A stretch of DNA of 64,000 bases, from the NCBI GenBank assembly GCA_015680685.1, contig MNCI01018059.1:487460-551459 (forward strand). The letters run 5' to 3'. Position 1 is the stretch's first letter. Every line of letters starts with the position of its first letter. This document shows positions 21,115 to 33,795 of the stretch, piece by piece. A program made the position numbers and the translations under genes. The DNA comes from Gnetum montanum (Eukaryota; Streptophyta; Gnetopsida; Gnetales; Gnetaceae). Below the pieces are notes generated by a model, which was not told the DNA's origin, did no database searches, and saw nothing but the letters and a program-made list of their open reading frames with translations.

Positions 21115-23090
21115 TACCCCCATGACTGAATAAAAACCCATCCACGAGTTCCTTACAAAATATTGGGAAGGTATGGGATTACTGACTTGAATGATACTAA
21201 TGGTGAATGGGGTGACATGTGAATGGATCATGATTACAATACATGACAAAATTAGTGTTCATAACTACAAGAGTGAACACTATACACATTTGACATACAA
21301 CCTTATTTGGTAGCTGAGAGAGGGAGAGAGAGAGAGAGAGAGAGAAGTTTTTTGCTGCCAAAGCCAAGATTGTGCCTTTTGTTGTCCATCCATAAGCGTG
21401 CCATCAACCTTGTTCCTTGCATAACTGCTTGAACACCAATCCATTCCAAGTGTTCCCTCCAGATCCAATCTATTGTTGTATGATTACCATATGTACACAT
21501 AACACAGTCGTATATTAGCAAGGATGAATGAATCACAATGCAGCTGATACCTTACTTCGGTGTAAGGTCCATTGGCTAAGTTGTGATATGACTGCTGCAG
21601 ATTTTGGAGATATAACACTGGTGACTACCGAAGGTGTAGGGGTTAGGAGAAAATAGAAAAAATTGGATCAGGACCCCCATGACTGAGAGTGAACCTCTGG
21701 TAACGAGAGAATGGAAAAAGATAAGGAATAAGAAGGATGTAGAAAAAGAGACAACTGTAACACGGATGAAATGGATGTCAAAGATGGAAATGAAAACATT
21801 TAAATTGATTGCAAAAATTTTTAAGGGAAATAAATTAACTGATGCACCAAATAAGAATGCTAGTAGGTCCTCCCCAAAGTAGGTTCATGCTCTTAATGCC
21901 CTAACATTCCCACATTCAAAGAGTTTGTAGGCTCTGGAAATGTCATTTGGAAGCAAAAGTTAAAGTCTGAACCACAAGAGTTTACCAAAAAGAAAAAAAT
22001 GTGTCAACCAAAATATAGACTATTGATATAACTGGTAATGAGGTGAACAATGGAGGAAGAATGATGGAAAGAAGAGAATGGAATGGAGTCTCAAGAACAA
22101 GGTGGTGTACAACCCCTTGTGTATTAATGATTAATGTGACTTGGTAGATGTCATTCCAAATCCAGCCTCAAAAAATCCACATCCAGTGACTTCACATTAA
22201 TACATTTGGCTAATCCATCCACCCGAAGTAATAAGAATGCCTCCATCAAAGAGTCACCACCATTCCGACGAAATGAGAAAGGAGCAAGTAGGAAGAGAGG
22301 AAGGGCCTTGGTTAGAGGGAACATGTTTGTTTAGTCCCATAACCAGTGCTTGTAGCCCAAATGATTATTTCATTTAAGGGGTGTGCTTTGAATTCCCACT
22401 ATTTTTTTGTGTTTTTGAGTGAGAACCACACCATGCAAAGACTTATTATTTTTATTTTTATTGGCTCAACTTCCCGATAATGGGGTAATGTCAGAACGGT
22501 AAGAAAAAATTAAGAAGAAAACATGCAACCACCCAAGAGAATGGCCAACACAAATGCATCAAGTCCCCTTGAAGTAACACCCTTTTCAATCCTTGAGTCC
22601 TTCCTTAGTTTGAGAAATGCCCAATCATTGATTCATTGATAGTTCTTATTATTTAAGAAAAGGGACTGTACAGTTCCAAGCCAAGAGAGACCATAGAAAT
22701 TTATGGATGCATGGATGATGTGGACTCATTGCTTGGTATATCAAAAGAACCATACCTTAGTATCAACATTATAACTTAAAGGTAAAAACCAAACATTAGC
22801 AACCAATAGAATACAGTTCATACCATCATTAGGAGCAGTTATTGGGTGACAAACTTAACAAAGTGGATAGACACACACACACACACACGTGCAAATAAAA
22901 GAAAAAGTATGAACGATGTTGCAAAACAAAAAAAAGAAAATTTAAAGAAATTTGTAAAAAAAAAATGTGTAAAAAAAAACTTTAAAAAGGAACTAAGGGC
23001 CTCAATGGATCAGCATAGGTGGCCATCTCCCCGATGACTGAGTTGGAAGGGAGAGATCCGAAATAATGAGCGAGGTCATCCTTTCTTCGA
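21115..23090 (-). other. Element I 3' non-coding region
   Basis: It starts with the reversed PPT TACCCCCATGACTG. It contains a GA microsatellite (21310-21345), the conserved module (22375-22445) and a CA repeat (22867-22886). It aligns in order with element C 29084-31090. No ORF here is supported by conservation. Its upper end codes the last residues of pol (GDGH motif near 23020-23035). Confidence 0.65.
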
Positions 23091-24000
23091 GGTGCAATGT
23101 GCATTGACCATTGTAGATTCATGATAAGGTTTTGTCTATCGCACATTAACTAACATTCTCTTATTAGAGTGTTTGTTTGGAATCTTTAGGACTTTCCAGC
23201 TTCCCCCTATTGATGTTTTCAAGTTAAGGGTTAGAAGTTGGTGACACTCTTGCTCCAGTGCATCTATGCTTTCGACGTGAGTGCAAGTTGTTCCCTCAGT
23301 TAGTCCCATGAACGTTGGTGAGTTGGTCTTTTGATTATCTATCAACCACTGGGTGTTTTCTTATTGTGTGATTGCTACATAAGGAACTTTTGTATGTTAA
23401 CTTCCTGGTCACACTAGCTGTGCGCAAGTAATGCAGAACATTCCTGTATGCCATCACCCTCTATATGACTGTATGTGATGCATGGAACTTTCTTCTTCTC
23501 AATCTTCCCAAAAGTGTTTTCTTTAGATATTTCTAGTGAAAAATCGCAGATTCCTAGGCATGCGTTTATGGTACTTATCCATGCCCTCCCCATGATTATT
23601 GGGAAGTCCCCTTTGTCATTGTTTACTTGGATCACTAGGAAATTAGCTGGGTATGACCATCCACACATAGTGGTAATGATATCCTCCACCAGTCCCAAGG
23701 GAACAGTGATGGACTGGTAAGCTAGCTCTAAGCGAATATTGCTCTTCTTTAATGGAGGTAGGTTCTAGGCTTTGTACATCTCTTGTGATATTAAGTTGAC
23801 TCCGAAACTAGAGTCTAGAAGAGCTTTATGAGGTTCGTTCCCAACAACTTGGAGATATATTAAAGGGCTTCCAGGGTCAGAGAATTTCCTGGGAAGGTGG
23901 CCCACCTTTATCCAGTTAGTAACGACATGCATTAACATAACCATGTGCATTGAGCTATGTTTTTGGTTTGAAGGGAGCTCTAAAGCCTTATTTGATGGAG
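23091..24000 (-). pseudogene. Element I protease, fused by deletion to the integrase tail
   Basis: Reading in reverse: WIKVGHLPRK, then SPLIYLQVVGNEP and KALLDSSFGVNLIS, where the protease Asp is kept but the following Gly is Ser. GLVEDIITTMCGWSYPANFLVI, MGRAWIST and KKVPCITYS follow. The linker runs as in B (GGSWKVLKIP against WGQLEIP) and passes in the same frame into NKRMLVNVR, which matches the QLVNIQQVKP tail of integrase in C. RT, RNase H and most of integrase are therefore cleanly missing. The DSG-to-DSS change suggests the protease is dead, although C also has Ser there. Confidence 0.82.
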
Positions 24001-24499
24001 AGGCATTTAGAGGCTCAACCAGTTGTGGTTGTGAGAGCTTATTTGGACTGTTGGTTCTAAAGAAAGGTATTCTCTTTATATGGTTGTCAGAACTAGCAGC
24101 GAGTTGGAGATTTACAGCTCTCGTAGCATTACGTTGCTGCGGCTAAGTGGGGAGTTCCCCTTGCATCACTAGAGCAGGTGGTAGTGGAGCTACCGGTGTG
24201 AGAGTCATGGATGGGTTCAGAGGATGGTATGTCTATGGGTTGTTTCTTCCAGTAGAAGGAGTCCTATAATACTCCCAAGCTTGGTAGTGACGTTGTGGTG
24301 TCATGTGACCAGCAGAGTCACTAGGAGAGACCGATTGCTACACGTAATAGCCATATGGATCCGGTTGCCGGTAAGGGTATTGTTGTCTCGGTGGTGGCAT
24401 CCCCCATGAATGTGGGTATTTCCACTGCTGGTATTGCTCGATAGGTTGTGATGGAGTTCCACTTGGATAATACGTTAAGGGTTGGTGGAATTGTCTTGG

Positions 24500-26466
24500 G
24501 TTACCTTGGGGATAAGGTAACCTCTAGGGTGCTTGCCGTTTGTTAAGTTGTGGGTTAAGTGCATACACCCCAGACTCTTGTAGATGTGAGATTACTAGGC
24601 AACATCCCTTAGGATGGTCATATTGGCATATCTCACATCCACCGTCATTGTCCGTATCAGAATCCACAACTTCTTCGGTGATAACCATTTTACCCTTACC
24701 TTTGTTACATGCATGATCCAAATCCCTCTTTTTCTTTTTATCATAGTCACTACTTTGCTCCTTAGACTCTACGATTTTAGGAATGGTTTTGAATCTACTA
24801 TCAAAGGAGTCCCACATTTGATCTACTTTTTTTAACACTTCTGTTAATTTTTGGAGTGGCAAGGTTGTTCTATTTACCATCTCTTTAAGTGGTGACACTT
24901 CCTCCTCCTCACAGAATCTCACTCCCCTTTTTTGGAGGGAAGGATCATGGTTGTACTCTTTTTCATTTTCTCTCTTACTAGCTCTCCTTCTTCCTTAGCT
25001 ACTTGCTCCAACAATTGATGAACCTGATGTGACCTAAGCTCTAATAATCTTCCTTGGGCATATGTTCCAAGGGTTCTCCTAGTTTCATGTCTAAGCCCAT
25101 CTACGAGATGGCGTAGTTGATCTTGTTGTGCATAACCATGGCCCAGGCAACAATGTAATAGTGCATAATATCAACCCATGGCAGCATCCAAGGGTTTGTG
25201 ATTTTCTTGCTTCCATCCTTGGATTTTCTTTCACAGGTTGGACACTCAGGAGTACATTTGATACTTATTGTTAAATAGTTCTAACATCGTACTCCACCTT
25301 CAAATGGATTCTGATTCTAAGGATTGGTACTAGCTTTCTGCTTCTTTCATCAGTGTCCTTGGGAACAACTTTGACTTTTGCCACTCGTTTTCAATGCTCT
25401 GCAAGGCACATGCATTGGGAAATGCCTATAAGTGGTTCTTAGGATCAGTGTTGTCTCCCCCCTCAAATCATGGGATATTATTCATGTCTAGTCTCTTGAT
25501 CCTGCTATCTTTTTGGTGCCTTGGGGGTATTCTTACAGCCTCTGTGATGTCTAACATGCTTTAGGTTGCAAGTAGGAGTTCTTCGTGGTCATTTCTATCA
25601 TAGTGTCTGTGATGCCTACATGGTTCCCTACTTTCCCTTCTATGCCTTGATTTTCTAGAATGCCCTCATCCTCATTCTCGACCGTCTCGTCGAGGTTTCT
25701 CACTATGTTTACCCTTATCCTCATGGTTAGGTTCTTTATGACTGCATCCTGATACAGAAGGAGAGGGTGAATATGACGATGAAGGTGAAGAGGGGGGAGA
25801 ACCATTTCCATGATGATGTTTTCCACCTTCTCTTTGGTGGTCTCGACCTTGATCATGATTATGATCAGACTGCTCGACCTCATTATGTGTTTGTGTTCCC
25901 TCATTGAACACTTGGTGTTCGTGGGGATCAGAACTAGGATTGTGAATTGTAGAGTGAAGGTTCTGATACACCACCTCCTCACCATCGTTAGGAGGCAGAA
26001 CATCGTTTTGTGGAAAAACTATTGAAATAGGTTCACCACCCTTGATTTCACTTAAGACGGGTGAAGCATTATGGGGTCCTTTGCCCTTCATTGATGTATA
26101 GTATCTCTCATGCTGCAAGTCCCTTTGACATTGTGCTTATGTGGGTTGGTAGTCCCTTGTGTCATAATCACATGCAACGTACTCTGTGTACAACTATGAC
26201 ATGCCTATTCATGCAAGAGCATGAAGGAGCATGTTGGGGACTGCTCGGTCTAGAGGCAACACTATGTTACCCTCCAAGTCTCTCTAACACAGTTGTTCAT
26301 CTTGATGGAGAATAAAGGTAAAGTTAGGTACATATTCATCATGATGAATATATACCACTTGGAATTGTTGAGGAACTGGCGGTTCTTGGTTATGTATGTT
26401 GTGCCGTTGACTGTCTCTTGTATTGTTCCTAGGCGGTGAAATGCTTTTGTGCAAAGAAGAAGACAT
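24500..26466 (-). pseudogene. gag: Element I gag, broken
   Basis: The ATG at 26466 gives an N-terminus matching F and B (DEYVPNFTFILHQD). A His/Ser/Pro-rich linker follows (25670-26118). The capsid-like part (about 25000-25540) repeats MNNIPRFEGG, KLFPRTLMKEAESWY and LDAAMG. The segment 24524-24922 is the best preserved, with a Lys-rich stretch, an acidic run and CEICQYDHPKGCC. That motif keeps the same C-x2-C-x3-H-x3-CC spacing as in B. There are several stops and at least two frameshifts. Confidence 0.82.
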
Positions 26467-26593
26467 TGTTGTCTTATTTGGTGTGCTATTTACTGTTATC
26501 TTATTTTTGCTTTAATCAACCATAAGGGTTCATTCTAGCTTCCCAACGATATGAATGATATCCTATGTTCTACGTAGAGCACAAACAACTAAC

Positions 26594-26612
26594 TCCCCGG
26601 CAACATCGCCAA
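26594..26612 (-). promoter_or_regulatory. Primer-binding site of element I
   Basis: Read in reverse: TTGGCGATGTTGCCGGGGA, abutting the LTR. It is the closest in the window to the tRNA-Asp-type PBS. Confidence 0.85.
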
Positions 26613-27389
26613 TGATGAGTGGTGAGGTATCCCTACACTCAACCATATGAATACGAGCATCTCACACGCGACCTGGTCAAACTCCAAGGACTAAGTGCTT
26701 ATGCTCCCTAATGGAACACTTAAGGTTAATCAATCGTTGTCTTCCCAAGCTTACTTGTATTGTCACGGTTGTATGGTTAAGTAAGCTTGAGGCATGTGAT
26801 TTTTATGTCTTTTATCTTTTTAACGCCTATGCTAATAGGGAAGGGTGAAGAGAACTAAGTGACTAAATTTTGCTAACTATTCACTAACTAAGTTCTAATC
26901 GTCCTAGCACCAGTATCTATTCCCACTTACCGTACACACCCTGAACCAGTGTAACACTACTGGGATTACCAAACGCGACTTGTTACTAGGTTACCAAGTG
27001 TTACACACGTGCTCAAAGCGGTCGTACTAAATGCACTTAACTAGGAGAGTCAAGGATTGAGAGAGATTAATTATCTAAGAAAGCATTTAAAAATTTAATA
27101 ATAATTAAATCCTATTTATCTTAGTCCACATGCTATAAGGTTTATCAGAAAGTTCGTCTTTATTACCATACACAAATGTGTGCTCAGGTACAATTTGCTC
27201 GAATAAAGATCCGTTCACTTTGAGACTCCTACTGCGGGCACATGGAAATTTTTCTAACTCTGGAATGGTAAAACTGCTATAGTTTGGCTAAGGGTCTAGA
27301 TCTAGATGCTTGAACAAGGGAAAGCCACCTCTTATTTATTGAACTTTCGATAGGCCATGATATTGTGTATGCGATATCGTGGCTCATCA
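26613..27389 (-). mobile_element. 5' LTR of element I (reverse)
   Basis: 777 bp, TGATGAGTGGTGAGGTATCC to ATCGTGGCTCATCA. It is shorter than its partner because part of the GATATC-rich U3 is missing; one GATATC remains (27373). The reversed TATA is near 27330-27345. Confidence 0.9.
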
Positions 27390-28229
27390 GCACCCAAGAA
27401 GTTAAATGTAGACCATGCCTTTGTTCCAGAAAACATGCAACTACCATTGTTAGGATGTTGCACTATACTACACAAAACCAGAAGGCTCATAATCGCATGC
27501 AATAATGAGGTGAAATGAAAAGGGGTTGCAGAGATTGGGATGTAAGGTACTTGACCATGTCCACATTAGGTTCTTGTGACAAGTGTGATTAAAATGATCA
27601 ACATACTTATTTGTCCAAGTTCAGACCAAGTCCATACCATGAATAGTGACCTCACATCGATGTGTTCCTTCTTGCTGACCACCATTAGTCCATAACCACC
27701 ACAAAGAACAATCATCACTCCAAAAAGATAAGAAAAGAGAAGAAGGAAGGAAGGGCCTTAGTTAGAGGGGCACCTTCAAGAATGAGTAACATGTCTTTCC
27801 AACCCCATAACCATTGCTTGTAGGCTATTATTGTGTCTAAGGGATGTGCTTTGAATTTCCATTATTGTTTTTTTTTCTTCTTCTCTCTTTTGTTGTTGTT
27901 GTTGTTTTTTTGTTTTATTTTTTTGAATAGAATCACACCATGAGAAGACAGAGCTTCCTTTTTATTGGTCAATGGGGAAGTGATGATACATTCCAAGAGG
28001 AGTCATAAACCACATGAAGGAAGTCAAAAAGAGATCCCAACAAGTTCCCTTGAGGTCACACCCTTTGCCATTTCCACTTGGTCATTCCCTCTTTCTTCAA
28101 GATACAATGATCATTGATTGATTTTAGTTTCATAAAAGAAGAACCAAATTATTTCCATGAAGAAGACCTTTTATTCAGAGAACTGGATAGATGGATGAGG
28201 TGGTCTCACTACTTTACATAATTACTTAC
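27390..28229 (-). other. Element H internal 3' sequence, third segment
   Basis: It begins with the second GCACC of element I. It holds the conserved non-coding module (27840-27945, with a T-rich run) and matches the C region 29900-30740 in order. No gene. Confidence 0.65.
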
Positions 28230-29083
28230 TGATGAGTGACAAGATACCCCTACGTCCAACCATACAAATCACAGGCAGTCATGTGTGGTCTGGTCGAATT
28301 TTGCAGACTATAATTACTAAGTACACCAAAGCTAAAAGGTGCATGCATGTTGTCTATTTGTTGTCTTCCCAGTCCCACTTGTGGAATGCGATTGTATGGT
28401 TAAGTGTGATTGAGGCATAAGATTTTTATTATTTTGTGTTCTATCAAATTACTTGCCTAGAACAAGAATAAAAGTAAGAGTGATTAAATGCTAAGTAAAC
28501 TATGATCTAATCTAGCCTAACACAATTAACTATTCCCACTTCCCAGACACATCCTAAACTTTGTGTAAACACTGTTGGGTTGTCAAATGCTAACTATTTC
28601 TGAGCTACCAAGTGTCACACATATGTTTGAAGGGGTCATGCTTGTGTATTTTAATGAGTTGCTTGATTAATCAAAATTAATTAATACATGAAAAAAATTA
28701 ATGTAAATTGCATAAAATCACAATATATAAATGCATAAGAAAGAAAGTCTCAAGTGCTATAAGGATGAATCAAAGAGTTCATCTTTATTTCCAACACGAT
28801 GGTGTGTTCAGGTACATCAATGCTTGAATAAAGATCCATTCACACTTAGACCTCCTACTGCAGGCACTTGGAAAATATTCTAACTCTCAAATGAACAAAC
28901 TATAAGAGTTTCGCTACTTGACTACCAAAAACTACTCTCAAACATGCACTTGGGGGCTATATTTATAGACCCAGGAGTAATCCTACAATATCGAATGTAC
29001 GATATCACATCTTGGGTCGCGATATTGCATACTCGATATTGCAACCACTTTGATATTGGAGTGTATGAAAACATGATTTATCA
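28230..29083 (-). mobile_element. 3' LTR of element C (reverse)
   Basis: 854 bp, TGATGAGTGACAAGATACC to GATTTATCA. Reversed TATA near 28968-28978. GATATC and near-copies at 29001, 29020, 29034 and 29051. It is followed by the reversed PPT TACCCCGATGACTG. Confidence 0.87.
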
Positions 29084-31075
29084 TACCCCGATGACTGAAT
29101 GAAAACTCAACCTCAAGTACAGAAGAAGAGGAATAAGTTTGTTACAAAATATATTAGGAGGTGTGGACTATCTGATTGACATGTAGATTGACACAGAGAA
29201 AATATACAAATAAAAAAGTGCTCGAGCATACAACATTACAATTGTGTACAAAATTGGATGTTCATGACAATGGAAAAGAACACCCTCGGATCCAAAGGAT
29301 ATCTAACTCCTCTTACCAATAGAAGAATGAGGGAGAGGTAGAAGAGATCTAGCGGTCATGAACAATTTTCCATGAGTGATATTGTTGCATCCTCCTTGGT
29401 GAAGATAGTCTCACTTCCATTCCATGCTTCCCATTGCAATCACAACAAAATCAAGGATTAGTATATAAAGTGTAATAAATAACAACTGAATGCCTTGTCT
29501 CATTGGTGATTTTATTTAGCCGAGTTGTGATTGTGATAGATTAGTTGCTTGATAGTGTTAGCGGGAAGACTGATGAATGGGTTAAGTAAGAGAAGTAGTC
29601 CATAAAATTCAGAAAAATCTTAACACAAAAAATATTGGAAAGAGGGTATAGAAATTCACAATAATAACAAGAAGAAATTCACTAAAAAATAGTTGTGAAG
29701 ATGTGTACAATTGGATGGCATGGATGGGATAAATAAAAAGAATTTGATTGTAACAATGTTTAAGGGTAAAGAACTTAACTTAATCAAACCAAAAGATATG
29801 CAAGTGGATCCTCCCCAAAGGAGGCACATGCCTTCTATGCCCTTGCATAACTTCAAACCAAGGAGTCCGTGGGCTCCATGGATGATCAATGGTTATAGAA
29901 AGTTAAGTACAAAAATCCAAAAGTAACTAATTGAGAAACCCAACACATCAAACCAAAACATTGAATCAAAACATGAAACTAGTAGTGAGGTAAGGTATGA
30001 AAAGCATAGATGGATGATAGAGAGAATGGAATGGAGTTCCTAATTATGGTCACATAAAGTCCCTTGTGGAGTTTGTGATTAAATGACTTGGTAGGATCCA
30101 TCCTCAGTCTAGACCAAAACCAACCACTTTTAGTGACTTTGCATCAACATTCTAAGACTAGTTCATTCCCTGAGACATAAGAATGCTCCCACAAAACAAC
30201 CATCATTCCAAATTGAAGAGAAAGTAGGAAGTGAGAAAGGGCCTTAGTTAGAGGAGATAAGACAAGTCCCATAACTAGTGCTTGTAGGCCTTTTATTTGG
30301 TCCAAGGGTGTGCTTTGAATTTTTTTGAATGGGAACCATACCATGCAAAGATCCATGCATTTTTTGCATTTATTTTGTCCAAAAGGTGTGCTTTGAATCC
30401 TCATCTTTTTTTTATGAGGACCACACCATGCAAGGACTTATTTGAGTTCCTATTGTGGAATGATGTGGAACGATGAGAAGCTCATGAAAACACTCCTACA
30501 CATAGGAAAATAGAAAATCATGAAGAATACCACATCCCTTTGAAGCCACACCCTATCCAAACCTTTGATTCCTTCCCAATTCCAGAAACTACACAAGTCA
30601 CCAATTTGTTAAAGTTGCATTAATGAAGAAGGGACTACATGTTTCCAAAATAAGGAAAACCATAGAGTATGTGGATGGGTGGATGATGTGGACTCACTGC
30701 TTGTTACATGAAAAGAAACCATGTCCTAGTCATCAGTAATGACATTCAAAGTTAAAAACCAGATATCAACAATCAAATTACAAATGAAACATACCACCAT
30801 CGAGTAGCATATTACCATTGTACTTAACACCTTATTAGTAGAAAGAGTAGAGAAACACATCAAACACTAGAAATCATAAAAGAAAGTAAAAGAGTAGGAA
30901 ATAAATATTGAATATATTAATGATTGTGTAAAAAAAAAACTTAGAAAATATTAATAACTTGAAAAACACAAATATGTAAACAAAGATGTAAAATAAAGAA
31001 TATGAAAACAAAAAGTTGTAAAACCAAAAATGTGTAAAACAAAAAGGTCAAAAGACTAAGGAGCTACGAAAAATG
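29084..31075 (-). other. Element C 3' non-coding region
   Basis: 2 kb without a credible protein. It contains two copies of the conserved module (about 30295-30445). Parts align with H and I as listed for those elements. A-rich from 30840 to 31060. Confidence 0.65.
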
Positions 31076-32377
31076 TTAATATGGATGGCCATCTCCCCCA
31101 CAACTAAGTTGGAAAGGGAAGATTCAAAAGATTGAGTGTGGTTGTCCATCTATTGAGGTGTTTGTTGAGTTGGTTGGCTTGGGCTCATAGAAAGGTTTCA
31201 CTTGTTGGATATTGACTAATTGTTTCTTGTTTGGGTTATTAGGTTTATAAATGATCATGGCCCTAGATGAAAAGGTCTCATCAATAATGTAAGGTCATTT
31301 TCACAATGTTTAAAATTTGGTTCATTGGGGTACATGTGCAAGATTCCAATAGAGAACCTTGTTTCCTGGTTGAAACTTGACTTTTCTTATTTTGAGGTCA
31401 TGGTGTTTCTTGTTGAATATCTTATGAATTTCATTGGATGATAGGGCCATTAACTGATTTTCATCTAGTAATTTGAGGTTCATTAATCTTTCTTTCTATG
31501 CTAGACTTAGATTTAGGTTAAGGTCATAGGTTGTAGAGAGTGTACGGAGCTCGGATTGGATGGGTAGTGTTGGTAGTTTTCCATACATAAGCTCATAGGG
31601 AGAATAACCTATGGGAAGCTTCCATGTGGAGCGATAGGCTCAAAGGGAATCATTTAATTTGGTGCTCCAATCCCTTCAGTAGTTACTAATGGTGCATGTT
31701 AGAATTTTCATAATCTCCTGATTAGTGACCTTAACATAACCATTGGCTTGAGGGTGATATGGTGTTGTGAGTTTATGCTCAACTCCTAAGCGCTACATAA
31801 GTTTTTGGAAAGTGACACTTGTAAAATGAGTTTCATTATCAGAAATTAATGCACAAGGCACACCAAACCTATTTATAATATTTTTTTGTACAAACCAAGC
31901 AGCAGTGGTGGATGTACAGTCAGTGACGACTACTGCTTCTACCCACTTGGTGCAATAGTCAATTGTGACTATGATATATGCCTTTCCATTTGATAAAGGT
32001 ATGATGGGACCCAGAAAGTCAATGCCCCAAATATCGAATGGCTCAAGAGGTTGAATCCATTGTTGTGGCTCCTCCATTCGAGCTATCATTCCACCATCCC
32101 TTTGGTAATGATCACAAGCATAGACAAATTGGTGTGCATCCCTAAAGATTATTGGCCAATAATATCTTACCATGAGGATTTTTATGGCTGTGCATCTCCT
32201 AGCATAATGGCCTCCACAAGGGCCTTCATGAGCATCTTGGAGAATGCGTAGTTGATCTATATTAGGGACACACCAACGTACTAGGCCATTAGGATAGACT
32301 TTATAAAGGTTTTAATTAATTTCCATGAAATGCTTGACCTAGTGAAGAAACTATTATTTCTTTCTAGTGTCCAACCC
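31076..32377 (-). pseudogene. Element C integrase, broken
   Basis: Read in reverse: RILQDAHEGPCGGH, then YACDHYQRDGG where the second Cys of the zinc site is Tyr, then GIDFLGP (first catalytic Asp intact), ISDNETHF (second Asp intact), and GYVKVTNQEI where the catalytic Glu has become Lys. The tail YRSTWKLPIGYSPYELMYGKLP, KVLYWN and LVNIQQVKPFYEP ends SCGGDGHPY. Stops replace Trp in YRSTW's neighbour and several Gln. It is the best reference for the stops in B. Confidence 0.88.
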
Positions 32378-33795
32378 TTACGGTAGTTCTTGCTTGAGCA
32401 GATAAGTGAGAATGGTGTCATAACATTTTGGTTCATCAGTAATTTGTGCATTAATAGCCCCTGCAAGAAGAGATTCTTCAGGAAATTGATCAAATAAGGG
32501 GCTCTCTTTCTCCTTGTTGTTCCATCTTAGTCGTGATAAGTGATCTGTGACCACATTCTCTACACCTTTTTGATCTACCATTGTGAGATCGAATTCCTAC
32601 AAAATCACAAGCCATTGTATGACACAAGGACTCACCATTGGTTTATTTATTAGAAACTGAATGACACTATGATCAGTATGCACAAACACTTTATAGCCAA
32701 GCACATAGTGCCTGAACTTCTCTAAGGCGAACAACACTACCATTAATTCCTTTTCTATGGTGGTATAGTTTAGCTGTGCACCTGCAATAATTTGGCTTTC
32801 ACAGTGAATGTAATATGGATGTTTTTGATCTTCCATCTGCATAAGCACTGCCCCAAAAATATAATTTGATGCATCAATCATCACATGAAATGATCTAGAC
32901 TGATCGAGTGCTTAAAGAATTGGGGTTTCAAAAAGCTTTTTCTTTAGTTGCTAAAATGTTGTTTCACATGCAGGGGTCCAGACAAATGATGCATCCTTCT
33001 TTGTCAATTCCACTAATGGCTTGGTAATTTTGAAAAAATTCTTAATGAAGCACCAGCAGTAGCCAGTATGAACAAGGAATAACCACACTTCTTTAACTAT
33101 TTTAGGTTGATGGGTTATTCGTTAGATGACCCTTATTTTTTTAGGGTCCACCTTGATTCCTACTTTCAAGATATGGTGCCCCAAGACTATGCCTTCTTAG
33201 ACCATAAGATGGCTCTTTTGACAATTGAGCCAGAGGTTTGTTTTGACAAATCTCTTTAACATTTGCTCAAGATGATCTAGGGCTTACTCAAATGTAGCAC
33301 TATAGGTAGAAAAGTCATCCATGACGACTTCTACTGCACTATTGATTTTTTGTTGGAAAATGCTAAGGACTAATTGTTGAAATGTGGTTGGGGCATTGCA
33401 TAGACCAAATGACATCTGATAGTAAGCAAAAGTCCCCCAAGAACTTGTAAAAGTTATCTTTACTTGGTCCTCTGGTGCAATCTAGATTTGGTTATAATTA
33501 CTATAACCATCCAGAAAGATGTAATAGTAGTGCCCAGAAATGGTGTCCAACACTTGGTCGACAAAAGGTAATAGAAAATGATCTTTGAAAGTTGTCATGT
33601 TGAGCAGCCGAAAGTTGATGCACACTCACCATTTGTCTCCTTTCTTGGGCACAATCATGAGTGGATTGACCCATTCACTATTTGTGATAAGGTAGATGAA
33701 TCCCACCTTGAGGAGTTGTTCAATCTCCTCTTCAACAATATGCTTTAATTTGGGATTCAAACATCACTACGGTTGTCATTTTGACTTAACAGTGG
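32378..33795 (-). pseudogene. Element C reverse transcriptase and RNase H, broken
   Basis: RT in reverse from about 33770: EWVNPLMIVPKKG, FLLPFVDQVLDTISGH, FLDGYSNYNQI and VVMDDFS (active site VMDD). RNase H: IDASNY, EKELMVVLFALEKF, HTDHSVI (all three acidic residues present) and ENVVTDHLSRL. Stops include two Gln positions that are intact in B and one in PIL-stop-AL that sits at the same codon as a stop in B. Confidence 0.87.

Larger units (their letters stand above)
20304..27389 (-). mobile_element. Element I: non-autonomous gag-protease retrotransposon with target duplication
   Basis: 7.1 kb, reverse strand, LTRs at 20304-21114 and 26613-27389 and flanked on both sides by GCACC (20299-20303 and 27390-27394), a perfect 5-bp target duplication. 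It has PBS, gag, protease and PPT but no RT, RNase H or core integrase. The reading frame passes from the post-protease linker directly into the integrase C-terminal tail near 23175. It sits inside element H. Confidence 0.92.
5029..28229 (-). mobile_element. Element H: Athila-like retrotransposon, host of nested insertions
   Basis: H is visible in four minus-strand pieces: its 3' LTR at 5029-5909 and internal 3' sequence at 5910-6416, 19751-20303 and 27390-28229. The pieces align in order with the 3' untranslated region of element C; for example 20240-20300 matches 29790-29870 and 27650-27945 matches 30080-30430. B (6417-19750) and I (20304-27389) interrupt it. The piece ends where the LTR of C begins. 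No coding part of H is seen. The reconstruction is an inference from these alignments by eye. Confidence 0.7.

Noticed and set aside
21310-21345. GA, CA and AATT microsatellites (21310, 22867, 15477) as regulatory sites
   Set aside because: Simple repeats in non-coding retroelement sequence with no other signal.
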